Source: Arthrobacter terricola
GTDB taxonomy: Bacteria > Actinomycetota > Actinomycetes > Actinomycetales > Micrococcaceae
Direction: 5' to 3'
Length of the DNA stretch: 64,000 nt
Assembly: GCF_004354015.1 (NCBI RefSeq)
Contig: NZ_SMRU01000009.1
Coordinates: 56,532-120,531 of the forward strand
Made by a program: the position numbers and the translations under genes. The number at the start of each line of letters is the position of its first letter. Position 1 is the stretch's first letter. Shown here piece after piece: positions 40,601-49,912 of this stretch. The notes below the pieces were generated by a model. The model did not search any database, had not been told where the DNA came from, and saw nothing but the letters and a program-made list of their open reading frames with translations.

Positions 40601-41461
40601 GCCCGCGTGGTCGTCAGCGGTGAGCTTGCCGTTGCGGGCGCGCTTGATGAGGTCTTCGTAGGTGTGCCAGAACTCCGCGAAGTTCATGGTCTCGGCCTTC
40701 TTGATGTTGGGGACCATCAAAAGGCGGGTGCCATCCGGCTTGGGCATGTCGATCGCGATGCCGAAATTGACGTGCGCGGGCTGCACAGCGACGGGCTTGC
40801 CGTCCACTTCGTCGTAGTAGACGTTCATCGACGGGAACTGCGACAACGCGCGGACAACTGCGTAGCCGATGAGGTGCGTGAAGGAAACCTTGCCGCCGCG
40901 GGCGCGGGCAAGGTTGGAGTTGATGACAACGCGGTTGTCGATCAGGAGCTTGGCGGGGACGGCCCTGACGCTCGTTGCGGTGGGAACCTCGAGGCTCGTC
41001 ACCATGTTGGAAGCGATGGCCTTCGCGGGTCCGCGAAGGACGGAGACGACGTCCTCTTCCGGCGGAGTGGGGGCCTTGGTGCTCTTGGGGAGCTGTGCGG
41101 GGATCGGCTGGGCCTGGCCTTCGGCGGGCTTCTGAGCGCCGTCTTTGGCGACAGTGGCCGGTGCCTTCTTGGCCGGTGCAGCAGGGGCAGGAGCTGCGGC
41201 CGGGGCCGCAGCGGGAGCAGCCGGCGCCGTTGCCGTTGCTGCGGCCGGGGCCACGACGGGAAGTTCGCGAGTGGGAGGATTCACAGGAGCGGAGGTTCCG
41301 TTGGAGGAAGTGCCGTCAGCGGTATCGAAAGACTCAAACAGGGGCCACCACTTGGCGTCGACTGAATTCTTGTCCTGTTGGTACCGCTCGTACAGTTCGT
41401 CAACGAGCCACTCGTTTCCGCCAAATTCCTCGGGTAGACGGTGGGTTGGCTGCTCTGGCAC
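37679..41461 (-). CDS. kgd: Multifunctional 2-oxoglutarate decarboxylase/dehydrogenase E1-E2
   Basis: 1260 residues. Small N-terminal segment (PEQPTHRLPEEFGGNEWLV), Ala/Pro linker (about 55-110), an E2-like succinyltransferase domain (about 125-365, with the DHRVIQGAGSGEFL active-site motif) and a ThDP E1 domain with GDAAFAGQG and the dehydrogenase-like C-terminus. Actinobacteria use this fusion with E2/E3 partners in the TCA cycle and can make succinic semialdehyde. GTG start at 41461 gives the family's usual first residues. Confidence 0.92.
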   Translation of the reverse strand: MPEQPTHRLPEEFGGNEWLVDELYERYQQDKNSVDAKWWPLFESFDTADGTSSNGTSAPVNPPTRELPVVAPAAATATAPAAPAAAPAAAPAPAAPAKKAPATVAKDGAQKPAEGQAQPIPAQLPKSTKAPTPPEEDVVSVLRGPAKAIASNMVTSLEVPTATSVRAVPAKLLIDNRVVINSNLARARGGKVSFTHLIGYAVVRALSQFPSMNVYYDEVDGKPVAVQPAHVNFGIAIDMPKPDGTRLLMVPNIKKAETMNFAEFWHTYEDLIKRARNGKLTADDHAGTTVSLTNPGGIGTVHSVPRLSKGQAAIIGVGALDYPAEWQGASEKIIAQNAISKILTLTSTYDHRVIQGAGSGEFLKLVHQLLLGAQNFYDEIFEALRIPYEPVRWSPDLQVDPADEINKVARIQQLIHSYRVRGHLMADTNPLEYVQRKHADLDVLTYGLTLWDLDREWPTGGFGGKPMLKFRDILGVLRDAYCRTTGIEYMHIQEPAERKWFQDQLEHPYSKPSREEQLRIVSKLNAAEAFETFLQTKFVGQKRFSLEGGESLIPLLDTIISDAADDGLDEVAIGMAHRGRLNVLTNIAGKTYAQVFREFEGTQDPRSVQGSGDVKYHLGTEGTFTSDNGNETKVYLAANPSHLEAVDSVLEGIVRAKQDRLDQGEVFPVLPIMVHGDAAFAGQGVVAETLNLSQLRGYRTGGTIHVIVNNQVGFTTAPSSSRSSTYSTDVAKMIQAPVFHVNGDDPEAVVRIAQLAYEFRQRFHKDVIVDMVCYRRRGHNEGDDPSMTQPLMYNLIEAKRSVRKLYTESLIGRGDITEDEAEQLLRDYQERLERVFAETHAAQTSPIPIITADSAAVSDIERPIAQQADSGTSAPASTAISAEKLQRIGQAHLDIPEDFTVHSKLKQLLEKREQMSREGGIDWGFGEIAAFGSLIMEGVPVRLAGQDSRRGTFVQRHAVFHDRVNGNEWMPLANLSDDQAKLWIYDSLLSEYAAMGFEYGYSVERPDALVLWEAQFGDFVNGAQTIIDEFISSAEQKWGQRSSLILMLPHGYEGQGPDHSSARIERFLQLCAEDNMIVANPTTAASHFHLLRRQAYSRPRKPLIIFTPKQLLRLKGAASSVEDFTTGGFNPVIGEHEQFDAQKVDRVILVSGRLYYDLLSSRQKTGDTSTAIIRVEQLYPLPAEQIEAELAKYPNAEVVWAQDEPANQGPWPFIGLNLPQHLNRGVRLVSRPASASTAAGSMKRHSAEQATLLKQAFERN

Positions 41462-42027
41462 TTGAAATACGCCTCTTCCATGAGTGTTGATTTCCAGCTG
41501 GCCCGGTAGGTAGGTGCAGGGGGTGCAAACAGCGGGCCAGGGTCTGGGTCCCGCGAACTCAGACCCTAGCCAGTCTAGTGACGAGCGACGGGTAACTGCC
41601 AATAGTGGTGACCTAAATCATGCCGATCCGGAGGAAGCTCCGCAACGGTGCCCGGAGAGCATCGTTTTTGACGGCGAATTGCCTGGCTCCGGCCATCAAA
41701 GCGCGCGTGAGTGTCCCGGTCCGCCGGACTGTAGACTGGGATTCTTATGGACAGTAATTCTAGGTGCCGGCCTGGGAACTGCGGGGGACGTCGATTGGCA
41801 ATCTCCCTGCAGCACACTCGCCGAGCCGGCAATACCCGTTCACATGCCCATCGCACCCCGGAGCTTCAGGCCGGCAGGTCGGCGGATAGATCATCCGCTG
41901 CGTCCGACCAACCCCCGCCGGGCCAAACGGCCCGCCGCCTTCCGGTAATTTCACTTCAGCCACTTTCTCTCCAGCCGCCTTCACTCATGCCAGCCAAGCC
42001 GCCCGTCCGCTTCGGTGGTGGCCAATA
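41462..42027. other. 566-bp non-coding region between kgd and CNNM genes
   Basis: Divergent intergenic region. Open frames here (for example one ending at 42028) have no ribosome site and Ser/Pro/Arg-rich shadow composition, so I do not call a gene. It should hold the promoters of kgd and of the CNNM operon; no clear box or riboswitch was recognised. Confidence 0.5.
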
Positions 42028-43443
42028 ATGGAGTGGCTCCTCCTTCTTGCCGGCCTGCTTTTGATCGTGGGGACCGGCTTTTTTGTCGCCGTCGAATTCT
42101 CCCTGGTCGCTCTCGACCAAGCGACCGTCCAGCGGGCCGTAGACCGCGGCGACCACGCGGCCATCGCGCTTCTTGCCTGCCTCAAGTCGCTCTCCACCCA
42201 GCTTTCAAGCTGCCAACTGGGTATCACCCTGACCACGTTGCTCACGGGGTTCGTCATGGAGCCCTCGGTTGGCTTCCTCTTGCGCGGGCCATTGCTCTTG
42301 ATTGGGCTGCCCGCGGCAGCGGCCCAGTCCGTGTCGCTCGTCATCGCCATGGCGATCGCCACAGGCCTGTCGATGCTGATCGGTGAACTCGTGCCGAAGA
42401 ACATGGCCATCGCCTTGGCATTTCCGCTCGGAAGGACACTGGCGAGGCCGCAATTGATCTTTACCGCAGTGTTCAAGCCCGCCATCGTGGTGCTCAACGG
42501 CTTTTCCAACAAGGTCCTCAACCTCATGGGGCTTGAAGCCAAGGAGGAGATTTCGGGCGCTCGTTCGCCGTCGGAGTTGGCATCCTTGGTGCGCCGTTCG
42601 GCGGAGCTGGGAACCCTCGACGCCGGGACGGCAAACTTTGTCGCCCGGACATTGAACTTTTCGGCGCGCACGGCCGCGGACGTCATGACCCCGCGGATCC
42701 GCATGGAAACGATCGACGCCGACCAACCGGTTTCGGACATCATCGACGCCGCGCGGCGTACCGGCTACTCGCGTTTCCCCGTGATCGGGGACTCTGCCGA
42801 CGACATCCGTGGCGTCGTGCACATCAAGAAAGCCGTCGCCGTCCCCTCGGAACGTCGCGGCGGCGTCGAAGCCGGAGCCATCATGTCCGACGTCCTGAGC
42901 GTCCCCGAAACGATCCATCTTGACGCCCTGCTCCTGGAACTTCGCGAAGGGAACCTGCAGCTCGCTGTCGTGCTTGACGAGTACGGCGGAACCGCGGGTA
43001 TCGCAACGCTGGAGGACCTTGTGGAGGAAATCGTTGGTGAAGTGGCGGACGAACACGACAAGGTCCGGCCTGGATTGCTGCAAAGCGCCTCCGGCGACTG
43101 GTACTTCCCTGGCCTCCTTCGCCCGGACGAGGTGAGTGAACAGATCCCCGGACTCACTGTTCCCGATGATCCGGCGTATGAGACAGTCGGCGGATACGTC
43201 ATGAGCCAATTGGGGCGTATCGCCGTTGTCGGCGACGTCGTGGAGGCCGGCGGCGGGACGCTGTCGGTCACCCGGATGGACGGCCGGCGGATCGACCGTA
43301 TCTGCTTCAAGCCGGCGACTGGGGAACCGGGCGAGGACCGTGCGGACGCCAATAACGTTCCGGCGCCCGCCGTCGGAAGTCCAGGCCGCAGTGCAGTCAG
43401 CAGGGTGCCCGGCAAGGGCGCCCGGAAGGGGCGTGCAGCATGA
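42028..43443 (+). CDS. CNNM/CBS-domain transporter (HlyC/CorC family)
   Basis: 471 residues. DUF21 membrane domain (about 1-200: AFFVAVEFSLVA-type helix, QLGITLTTLLTGFV, GELVPKNMAIA), a CBS pair (about 210-330, RTAADVMTPR), and a CorC_HlyC C-terminal domain. Implicated in Mg2+/Co2+ efflux or uptake. It overlaps the next paralogue by ATGA. Confidence 0.88.
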   Translation: MEWLLLLAGLLLIVGTGFFVAVEFSLVALDQATVQRAVDRGDHAAIALLACLKSLSTQLSSCQLGITLTTLLTGFVMEPSVGFLLRGPLLLIGLPAAAAQSVSLVIAMAIATGLSMLIGELVPKNMAIALAFPLGRTLARPQLIFTAVFKPAIVVLNGFSNKVLNLMGLEAKEEISGARSPSELASLVRRSAELGTLDAGTANFVARTLNFSARTAADVMTPRIRMETIDADQPVSDIIDAARRTGYSRFPVIGDSADDIRGVVHIKKAVAVPSERRGGVEAGAIMSDVLSVPETIHLDALLLELREGNLQLAVVLDEYGGTAGIATLEDLVEEIVGEVADEHDKVRPGLLQSASGDWYFPGLLRPDEVSEQIPGLTVPDDPAYETVGGYVMSQLGRIAVVGDVVEAGGGTLSVTRMDGRRIDRICFKPATGEPGEDRADANNVPAPAVGSPGRSAVSRVPGKGARKGRAA

Positions 43444-44510
43444 GCGACTGGGCAGGGATCCTATGGCTTGTGGTGCTCCTGATCGGCAACGCCTTCTTCG
43501 TCGGGGCAGAGTTTGCCGTGATGTCAGCGAGGCGGAGCCAGATCGAGCCTTTGGCACGCGGAGGATCCAAACGGGCGCAGACAACCTTGCGCGCGATGGA
43601 GAGCGTCTCGCTCATGTTGGCGTGTGCCCAATTGGGCATCACCGTGTGTTCCTTGCTGATCCTCCAAGTGGCTGAGCCCGCCATCCACCATTTGCTGGCC
43701 GGGCCGTTGGGATCGGTAGGCGTCCCGGTCGAGCTGGCAGACGTCGTCGCATTCGCCATTGCCCTCCTGGCTGTCACGTTCCTGCACGTGACTTTCGGTG
43801 AGATGGTCCCCAAGAACATTTCGGTTTCGGTGGCGGACAAGGCGGCGCTGTTGCTCGCACCTCCGTTGGTCCATATTGCACGGTTCGTCAAACCTGTTAT
43901 TTGGACGTTGAACTGGTCGGCCAACCACATCCTGCGGCTCATGCGGATCGAACCGAAGGACGAAGTGACCTCCTCCTTCACGCTCGAAGAGGTGCAGTCG
44001 ATCGTGCTCGAATCGACGCGCCACGGGCTTGTGGACGACGACGCCGGTTTGCTGAGCGGCGCGCTGGAATTTTCCGAGCACACCGCCGCGCACATCATGG
44101 TTCCGCTCGACAAGCTCGTGATGCTCAAGCCGGGGTCCACTCCGCGGCAATTGGAGAAGGCGGTCAGCCGTACCGGCTTTTCGAGGTTCCCGGTTCTGGA
44201 CGACGACGGCGAGCTGACGGGTTACGTGCACATCAAGGACGTGCTGTCCATACCGGAGGAAGGACGCCGCCACCCCATCGCCGAAAGCCGTGTCAGGTCG
44301 CTTGTGAATCTCGCCCCGGACGACGAGATCGAAGATGCGATGTCCGTGATGCAGCGGACCGGTTCGCACCTTGGCCGTGTGGTTGGCCAGGGCGGATCGA
44401 CACTGGGCGTGCTGTTCCTTGAGGATGTCATCGAGCAATTGGTAGGCGAGATCCGCGACGCCACGCAGGCAACGGGAATCCGGAGGCTAGGCGGCCAGGC
44501 GCCCGCCTAG
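43440..44510 (+). CDS. CNNM/CBS-domain transporter, second paralogue
   Basis: 356 residues. The same DUF21 (LACAQLGITVCSLLILQV, FGEMVPKNISVS) plus CBS pair (AAHIMVPLDKL, GYVHIKDVL), but it lacks the C-terminal CorC domain of its neighbour. Shorter C-terminus is usual for the second gene in such actinobacterial pairs, suggesting a heterodimer. Confidence 0.85.
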   Translation: MSDWAGILWLVVLLIGNAFFVGAEFAVMSARRSQIEPLARGGSKRAQTTLRAMESVSLMLACAQLGITVCSLLILQVAEPAIHHLLAGPLGSVGVPVELADVVAFAIALLAVTFLHVTFGEMVPKNISVSVADKAALLLAPPLVHIARFVKPVIWTLNWSANHILRLMRIEPKDEVTSSFTLEEVQSIVLESTRHGLVDDDAGLLSGALEFSEHTAAHIMVPLDKLVMLKPGSTPRQLEKAVSRTGFSRFPVLDDDGELTGYVHIKDVLSIPEEGRRHPIAESRVRSLVNLAPDDEIEDAMSVMQRTGSHLGRVVGQGGSTLGVLFLEDVIEQLVGEIRDATQATGIRRLGGQAPA

Positions 44511-44573
44511 TTGCCGCCATTCTTTCGCGGTGGTCCGCGCCGGCCGGCTTGGCTGGCGCGGACTTCCGGTTCT

Positions 44574-44594
44574 AAATAGGAATCATTCCTATTT
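44574..44594 (+). promoter_or_regulatory. Candidate Zur box upstream of the zinc ABC operon
   Basis: Perfect 21-bp palindrome: AAATAGGAAT, central C, then ATTCCTATTT, 64 bases before the SBP gene. Its length, dyad and setting in a zur/zinc ABC cluster fit a Zur site. The ATTCTCATATGAG sequence at about 44628 could be a weaker second site. Confidence 0.65.
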
Positions 44595-44658
44595 ATCGAT
44601 ACACTCGTTGAGCCAGCTATTGTGCTTCATTCTCATATGAGTAGATCCGAGGTATCCC

Positions 44659-45600
44659 GTGCGTCTCGCCGCCGTCCGTCTTTCCCTTGCCGCATCCGCC
44701 GGCCTTGCCGTCCTGCTCTCCGCGTGCGGGGCTCCGGCCGCCACGGCGCCGTCGTCGTCCTCCGGCGCGATCGACGTGGTCGCTTCGACGAGCGTGTACG
44801 GGGACATAGCGAAGAGCGTCGGCGGGGATAAAGTGTCCGTGACATCGATCATCAGCAAGACAAGCCAGGATCCGCACTCCTACGAGGCGAGCACACAGGA
44901 CAAGTTGGCGGTTTCCAAGGCGAAGCTGGTAATCGGCAATGGCGCAGGCTACGACGATTTCTTTACCAAACTGCTTGACGGCACCAAGGTTCCGGCCGAC
45001 GACGTCATCGTGGCCGTCAACGTTTCAGGCCTCTTGCCCGCCTCGACCACCGGCGGCTCGACGAATGTACCGGAAGGCTTCAACGAGCACGTCTGGTACA
45101 ACTTCGACGCCATGGGCAAGGTGGCGGACGCGGTGTCAGCCAAGCTGGGAGCCCTGGATCCGGCAGACGCCAAGACCTTTGCCGCCAACGCGGACAAGTT
45201 CAAGTCCTCCCTCGCAGGGCTGGATGCGAAAGTAGCCGCGATCAAATCGTCCAGGGGTGGACTCCCCGTCGCGATCACCGAACCCGTCCCCGGCTACCTC
45301 CTCGAGGCTGCCGGACTGGAGAACAAGACCCCAGAGGCGTTCAGCCACGCGATCGAGGAAGGGTCCGACGTCCCGCCCGCGGCCGTCAAGGAAACCGATG
45401 ACCTGATTTCCTCGAAGTCTGTCCGTTTCCTCGCATACAACGAACAGACGTCCGGCGTCGAAACGGAAAAGCTGAAGGCCGCGGCGAACGCCGCGGGCGT
45501 CCCTGTGGTCGGCTTCACCGAGACGCTTCCGGAAGGGAAGGACTACCTCTCCTGGATGAATGACAACGTAGGCAATGTTGTTGCTGCGCTGAACAAGTAA
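44659..45600 (+). CDS. Zinc ABC transporter substrate-binding lipoprotein
   Basis: 313 residues, GTG start. Signal peptide with lipobox LLSAC, then a cluster A-I fold. Likely metal ligands include His in KTSQDPHSYE and in FNEHVWYNF. There is no long His-rich loop. Zinc rather than manganese is inferred from the Zur box and adjacent zur. First gene of the transporter operon. Confidence 0.85.
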   Translation: MRLAAVRLSLAASAGLAVLLSACGAPAATAPSSSSGAIDVVASTSVYGDIAKSVGGDKVSVTSIISKTSQDPHSYEASTQDKLAVSKAKLVIGNGAGYDDFFTKLLDGTKVPADDVIVAVNVSGLLPASTTGGSTNVPEGFNEHVWYNFDAMGKVADAVSAKLGALDPADAKTFAANADKFKSSLAGLDAKVAAIKSSRGGLPVAITEPVPGYLLEAAGLENKTPEAFSHAIEEGSDVPPAAVKETDDLISSKSVRFLAYNEQTSGVETEKLKAAANAAGVPVVGFTETLPEGKDYLSWMNDNVGNVVAALNK

Positions 45601-45735
45601 GGCTGCGCTGGCCGGCACAACGACGGGCGGTAAGACTGTAAGCCGCCAGGCCCCGCGATCGTCCTAAGATGTACAGGGCGGACGCGGGGCACTGCTGTCC
45701 GAAGGGAGGGGTTTCCCCATGGATCGAGGAATTTT

Positions 45736-46551
45736 TTGACACCGGTAGTGAGCCTTCGCGGCGCGGGCCTCCAGTTCGGCCAAAGGGCTTTGTGGAAGGA
45801 TCTCGACGTCGACCTCCGGGCAGGCGAGTTCCTCGCCGTGCTCGGTCCGAACGGCAGCGGTAAGTCCAGTTTCCTCAAAGTCCTCCTGGGCCTCCAACGC
45901 CTCCACTCCGGAACGGCGACCGTGGGCGGCCGTCCAGTGGAAAGGGGGAGCCGCAAAATCGGTTACATACCTCAGCAGAAGTCCTTTGCCGCGGACACTC
46001 CGCTCCGTGCGCGTGACCTTGTGGCACTGGGCGTTGACGGCCATCGCTGGGGTCTCCGGCTGAACTCCAGGATCGTCAATGAACGGGTCGATGGACTCTT
46101 GGACCTCGTGGGCGCACGGGACTATGCGAAGGTGCCGGTCGGCCAATTGTCAGGCGGCGAGCAACAAAGGCTCCGGGTCGCTCAGGCACTGGCTACCGAG
46201 CCCGAATTGCTGCTTTGCGACGAACCCCTCCTGTCCCTCGACTTGAACCACCAGCAGGCCGTGAGTGCACTCATCAACCGGCAATGCCGCGAACGGAACA
46301 GCGCGGTGGTCTTCGTGACACACGAAATCAACCCCGTCATCGAATACGTGGACAGGGTCCTCTACCTCGCGGGCGGCAGGTTCAGGGTGGGGACGCCCGA
46401 GGAAGTCATGACCACCGAGGTCCTCTCCGATCTGTACAACAGCCACGTGGAAGTCATCCGCGCGAACGGCAGGATCGTCGTCGTCGGCCTGCCGGATGCG
46501 ACCACCCACTACCACGACGACGCACACTCCGGTGTGGAGGAGGGGCACTGA
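45736..46551 (+). CDS. Zinc ABC transporter ATP-binding protein
   Basis: 271 residues. Walker A LGPNGSGKSS (about 37-46), signature QLSGGEQQR, Walker B LLLCDEPLLSLD. TTG start with GAGGAATTTT 6 bases upstream. The C-terminus is His/Asp-rich (ATTHYHDDAHSGVEEGH), possibly a metal sensor. TGATG junction with the permease. Confidence 0.85.
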   Translation: MTPVVSLRGAGLQFGQRALWKDLDVDLRAGEFLAVLGPNGSGKSSFLKVLLGLQRLHSGTATVGGRPVERGSRKIGYIPQQKSFAADTPLRARDLVALGVDGHRWGLRLNSRIVNERVDGLLDLVGARDYAKVPVGQLSGGEQQRLRVAQALATEPELLLCDEPLLSLDLNHQQAVSALINRQCRERNSAVVFVTHEINPVIEYVDRVLYLAGGRFRVGTPEEVMTTEVLSDLYNSHVEVIRANGRIVVVGLPDATTHYHDDAHSGVEEGH

Positions 46552-47468
46552 TGGACTTCGGCGACATCCTGCACACCATCTTCAACTTCGAGGACTACGG
46601 CGAACTGCTGGCCCTCGTGCAGAACTCCATCTGGGCGGGCGCCGTGCTCGGGCTCCTCGGCGGGCTCGTCGGCACTTTCGTCATGAAGCGCGACCTCGCG
46701 TTCGCGGTCCACGGCATCTCCGAATTGTCGTTCGCGGGTGCAGCATTCGCCCTGTTGGTGGGGGCCGACATCATTTTCGGATCACTTGCCGGTTCCGTTG
46801 CGGCCGCGCTCCTGCTGGGACTCATGGGAGTCCGGGCGCGGGACAAGAATTCGATCATCGGCGTCATCATGCCGTTCGGCCTCGGCTTGGGAATCTTGTT
46901 CCTGGCCCTGTACCAAGGCAGGGCGGCCAACAAGTTCGGGCTCTTGACCGGCCAGATCGTGTCCGTTGATACGGTGCAGTTGCAGATGCTCGCAGGCACC
47001 GCCGTTGTGGTCATGATCGCCCTCGCCATCCTGTGGCGGCCGCTCAATTTTGCCAGCGTCGACCCCGAAATGGCAGAAGCCAGGGGAGTGCCCGTGCGGG
47101 GCCTGGCGATCGCTTTCATGGTTTTGCTCGGGATCAGTGTCGCCTTGTCCATCCAGATCGTGGGCGCGTTGCTGGTCCTCGCGCTGCTGATCACTCCGGC
47201 GGCTGCCGCGCTGAGGGTGACAACCTCACCACGTCTTGTGGTCTTGCTGAGTGTCCTGTTTGCGACCGCATCTACCGTGGGCGGCATTCTGTTGGCGCTC
47301 GGAAGCAGGATTCCGATCAGCCCCTACGTCACCACGTTGTCGTTCTTGATCTACGTGGTGTGCCGGATCATCGGCAACGTCCGCACCAAACGGGGGATCA
47401 ACGGAAGGACCGGGATCCCGTTACAGGCCGCGGGGCGCCCGGCCGAAGACCGGGCGGTAGCCGGCTAG
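46551..47468 (+). CDS. Zinc ABC transporter permease
   Basis: 305 residues, about eight membrane helices, ABC-3 family. Includes EAA-like GISELSFAGAAFALL and MAEARGVPVRG. Partner of the upstream ATPase. Convergent overlap of 4 bases with zur. Confidence 0.85.
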   Translation: MDFGDILHTIFNFEDYGELLALVQNSIWAGAVLGLLGGLVGTFVMKRDLAFAVHGISELSFAGAAFALLVGADIIFGSLAGSVAAALLLGLMGVRARDKNSIIGVIMPFGLGLGILFLALYQGRAANKFGLLTGQIVSVDTVQLQMLAGTAVVVMIALAILWRPLNFASVDPEMAEARGVPVRGLAIAFMVLLGISVALSIQIVGALLVLALLITPAAAALRVTTSPRLVVLLSVLFATASTVGGILLALGSRIPISPYVTTLSFLIYVVCRIIGNVRTKRGINGRTGIPLQAAGRPAEDRAVAG

Positions 47469-47959
47469 AGCTGGCCGGCGGCTTTCTTCGCGGTGCAATC
47501 AGGGCAGAGGCCAAAAACTTCCACCGTGTGCGCAACTTCCGTGTAGCCGTTTTCGGCGGCCACCCGGGCTGCCCAGGTTTCGACGGCGGGAGCTTCCACC
47601 TCGACGGCCCTTCCGCAATTGCGGCACAGCAAGTGGTGGTGGTGGCCGGTGACGGCGCAACGGCGGTAGACCGCTTCGCCGTCGGCGTTGCGAAGGACAT
47701 CGATCAGGCCGTCGTCCGCGAGGGATTGCAAAATGCGGTAGGCCGTTGCCAAAGACACCGAGACACCCTTGTTTTGAAGCAGGCGGTAGAGCTCCTGGGT
47801 GCTGACGAAGTCATCCAGTTCATCGAGGGCGGCACTGACGGCCAAGCGCTGCTTGGTGACCCGCTGCTCCTTGACGGCGGGTTCCTTCGCAACCGGAAGC
47901 GACTGGGCAGAGGGCCCGGACGTGGCGGCTTTGGCGCCCTGTGACATTCGTGAACTCAT
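47465..47959 (-). CDS. zur: Fur-family zinc regulator (Zur)
   Basis: 164 residues from ATG 47959 (MSSRMSQGAKAA); a second ATG four codons on is possible. HTH (DFVSTQELYRLLQNKGVSVSLATAYRILQ), then the metal sites HHHHLLCRNCGR and the structural zinc pair CPDC. A zinc uptake operon beside it and the palindrome at 44574 support Zur over Fur. Confidence 0.88.
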   Translation of the reverse strand: MSSRMSQGAKAATSGPSAQSLPVAKEPAVKEQRVTKQRLAVSAALDELDDFVSTQELYRLLQNKGVSVSLATAYRILQSLADDGLIDVLRNADGEAVYRRCAVTGHHHHLLCRNCGRAVEVEAPAVETWAARVAAENGYTEVAHTVEVFGLCPDCTAKKAAGQL

Positions 47960-48056
47960 TTCGGTGTGGACATTCGCAAGCACCAAGATTACCAGCCGGA
48001 CCTTTACGGACGCGGGTTCGTGGACACCGTCGCGCGCCCGCACCTAGGCTGGCTGC

Positions 48057-48713
48057 ATGAAGCTCACCAAGTTCACCCACGCTTGTGTCCGCCTGGAGAA
48101 GGACAACCAGGTCCTTGTGATCGATCCCGGCGCGTACTCGGAAACGGGGGAGGCGCTCGCGGGTGCCAACTTCGTACTCATCACCCACGAGCATGCGGAC
48201 CATGTGGACGTCGACGCCGTCGTCGAGGCGCTCAGGGACAATCCGGAACTCCACGTGCACGCGCCTTCGGGCGTCGCTTCCCAGCTTGCGGACAAGGCGG
48301 GCGACGGCGGCGGCCGGGTACACGCCGTCGAGCCCGGAAGCTCCTTTGACGCCGGCGGGTTTGCAATCCGTTCCTTTGGCGGCCAGCACGCACTGATCCA
48401 CCCCCAGATTCCAGTTGTCGCCAATATCGGTTACCTCGTGGACGAGAATGTCTTCCACCCGGGGGACTCTTTCGTAGTTCCGGACGGCATCGACGTCAAG
48501 ACCCTCCTGGTCCCCATCCATGCGCCGTGGTCGAAAGTGGGGGAAGTAGTGGACTTCGTCATATCCGTGCGGGCGCCGAAGGCGTATCCCGTCCACGACG
48601 GCCTGCTCAACGAACTCGGGCGCGGGTTGGTCGAAGCCCACGTCACCCGCATCGGCGCAAAATACGGCACCACGTATGCGCGGTTGTCGCCCATGGATTC
48701 GGTGGAGGTTTAG
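48057..48713 (+). CDS. Metallo-beta-lactamase-fold hydrolase, 218 aa
   Basis: MBL-fold signature ITHEHADHVDVD (about 42-53) with downstream His residues (GQHALIHP, PIHAPWSK). Similar to UlaG/UPF0173-type metal hydrolases. Substrate unknown. Confidence 0.82.
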   Translation: MKLTKFTHACVRLEKDNQVLVIDPGAYSETGEALAGANFVLITHEHADHVDVDAVVEALRDNPELHVHAPSGVASQLADKAGDGGGRVHAVEPGSSFDAGGFAIRSFGGQHALIHPQIPVVANIGYLVDENVFHPGDSFVVPDGIDVKTLLVPIHAPWSKVGEVVDFVISVRAPKAYPVHDGLLNELGRGLVEAHVTRIGAKYGTTYARLSPMDSVEV

Positions 48714-48719
48714 CCGGGC

Positions 48720-49808
48720 TTACATATCGCCAGGCCAGGAGGCGTCCTCGAAGAACCCGGCGAGGACGGCCTCATACGGCGCTGGATCCAGGCCGCGTTC
48801 TGCCAGCCACTCCGGATTGTAGTAGCTGCCTTCGTACCGTTCGCCGGCATCGCACATCAGGGAGACGACACTACCGCGCTTTCCCTCGGCGACCATGGCC
48901 GACACCAGCTTGCAGACGCCCCAGAGGTTGGTTCCCGTGGACGGCCCGGCGCGAAGACCGGCCAATCGCTGCAGGTAGCGCATGCCGGCGATCGACGCGG
49001 CGTCGGGCACCTGGATCATCGTGTCGATGACGGCCGGGACAAAACTGGGTTCCATGCGAGGCCGGCCAATTCCTTCGATCCGTGACGGCATGCCGGTGGA
49101 ATGGTCCTGCAGGCCGTCACGCCAGCCCGGGTAGAAGGCCGAATTCTCCGGATCGACCACGGCAAGGCGGGTGCCATGGCGGTGGTACCTCAAGTAGCGC
49201 CCGATCGTCGCGCTCGTCCCGCCGGTCCCGGCGCCTACGACGATCCACTCGGGGACGGGGTGCTCTTCGAGGGCAAGTTGTTCGAAGATCGATTCCGCGA
49301 TGTTGTTGTTACCCCGCCAGTCGGTTGCGCGCTCGGCAAACGTGAATTGGTCCATGTAGTAGCCGCCAGTGGTCCGGGCGACGTTTTCGGCCGCTTCGTA
49401 GACTTCCGAGGCGTGGTCCACGAGGAGGCAAGCGCCTCCGAATTCCTCGATGAGCGCGATTTTCTCCGGACTGGTGGTCCTGGTCATGACGGCAATGAAG
49501 GGCAGGCCGATGAGCCGGGCAAAATACGCTTCAGACACCGCGGTGCTGCCGCTGGACGCTTCAACGATGGTTGTTCCTTCGCTGATCCATCCGTTGACCA
49601 AGCCATAGAGGAAGAGCGAGCGGGCCAATCGATGCTTGAGGCTTCCGGAGCGGTGCGTGGATTCGTCCTTGAAATACAACTGGACGCCCCAGTGTTCGGG
49701 AAGGGGAACCGCGTACAGGTGGGTGTCCGCGGATCGGTTGTTCTCGGCTTCGATCCGTCGGATCGCCTCGTTGGCCCATGCCCGGTCCTGGTTGCGCGGA
49801 ATGCTCAT
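48720..49808 (-). CDS. cds1: PLP-dependent L-cysteine desulfhydrase Cds1
   Basis: 362 residues. Cysteine-synthase-like fold: PLP lysine in [15 protein letters not shown] (about 59), substrate loop [12 protein letters not shown], phosphate loop [14 protein letters not shown] and C-terminal PSTGTNLWG. It is closer to the mycobacterial Cds1 lineage than to CysK. It would turn cysteine into pyruvate, H2S and ammonia. Divergent from sseA, 104 bp apart. Confidence 0.8.
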   Translation of the reverse strand: MSIPRNQDRAWANEAIRRIEAENNRSADTHLYAVPLPEHWGVQLYFKDESTHRSGSLKHRLARSLFLYGLVNGWISEGTTIVEASSGSTAVSEAYFARLIGLPFIAVMTRTTSPEKIALIEEFGGACLLVDHASEVYEAAENVARTTGGYYMDQFTFAERATDWRGNNNIAESIFEQLALEEHPVPEWIVVGAGTGGTSATIGRYLRYHRHGTRLAVVDPENSAFYPGWRDGLQDHSTGMPSRIEGIGRPRMEPSFVPAVIDTMIQVPDAASIAGMRYLQRLAGLRAGPSTGTNLWGVCKLVSAMVAEGKRGSVVSLMCDAGERYEGSYYNPEWLAERGLDPAPYEAVLAGFFEDASWPGDM

Positions 49809-49912
49809 CGACTCAGCCTACCGGCGGCGCGGGCCAGCGGGGGATAGGCTGGTAGGCGGCCGGGAACCGCACGGCGGCAGACTTTCCGGACCGGCTCGAC
49901 GAAGGAGATTTG

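Noticed and set aside
37727..41365. A 1212-residue open frame opposite kgd
   Set aside because: A shadow of kgd on the other strand: GC-rich third positions keep the antisense frame open. Composition is Val/Gly/Arg/Asp-rich with no domain, and the kgd protein is well conserved.
41747..42028. 93-residue frame upstream of the CNNM genes
   Set aside because: No ribosome site, Ser/Pro/Arg-rich shadow-like composition, and it ends at the start of the true gene.
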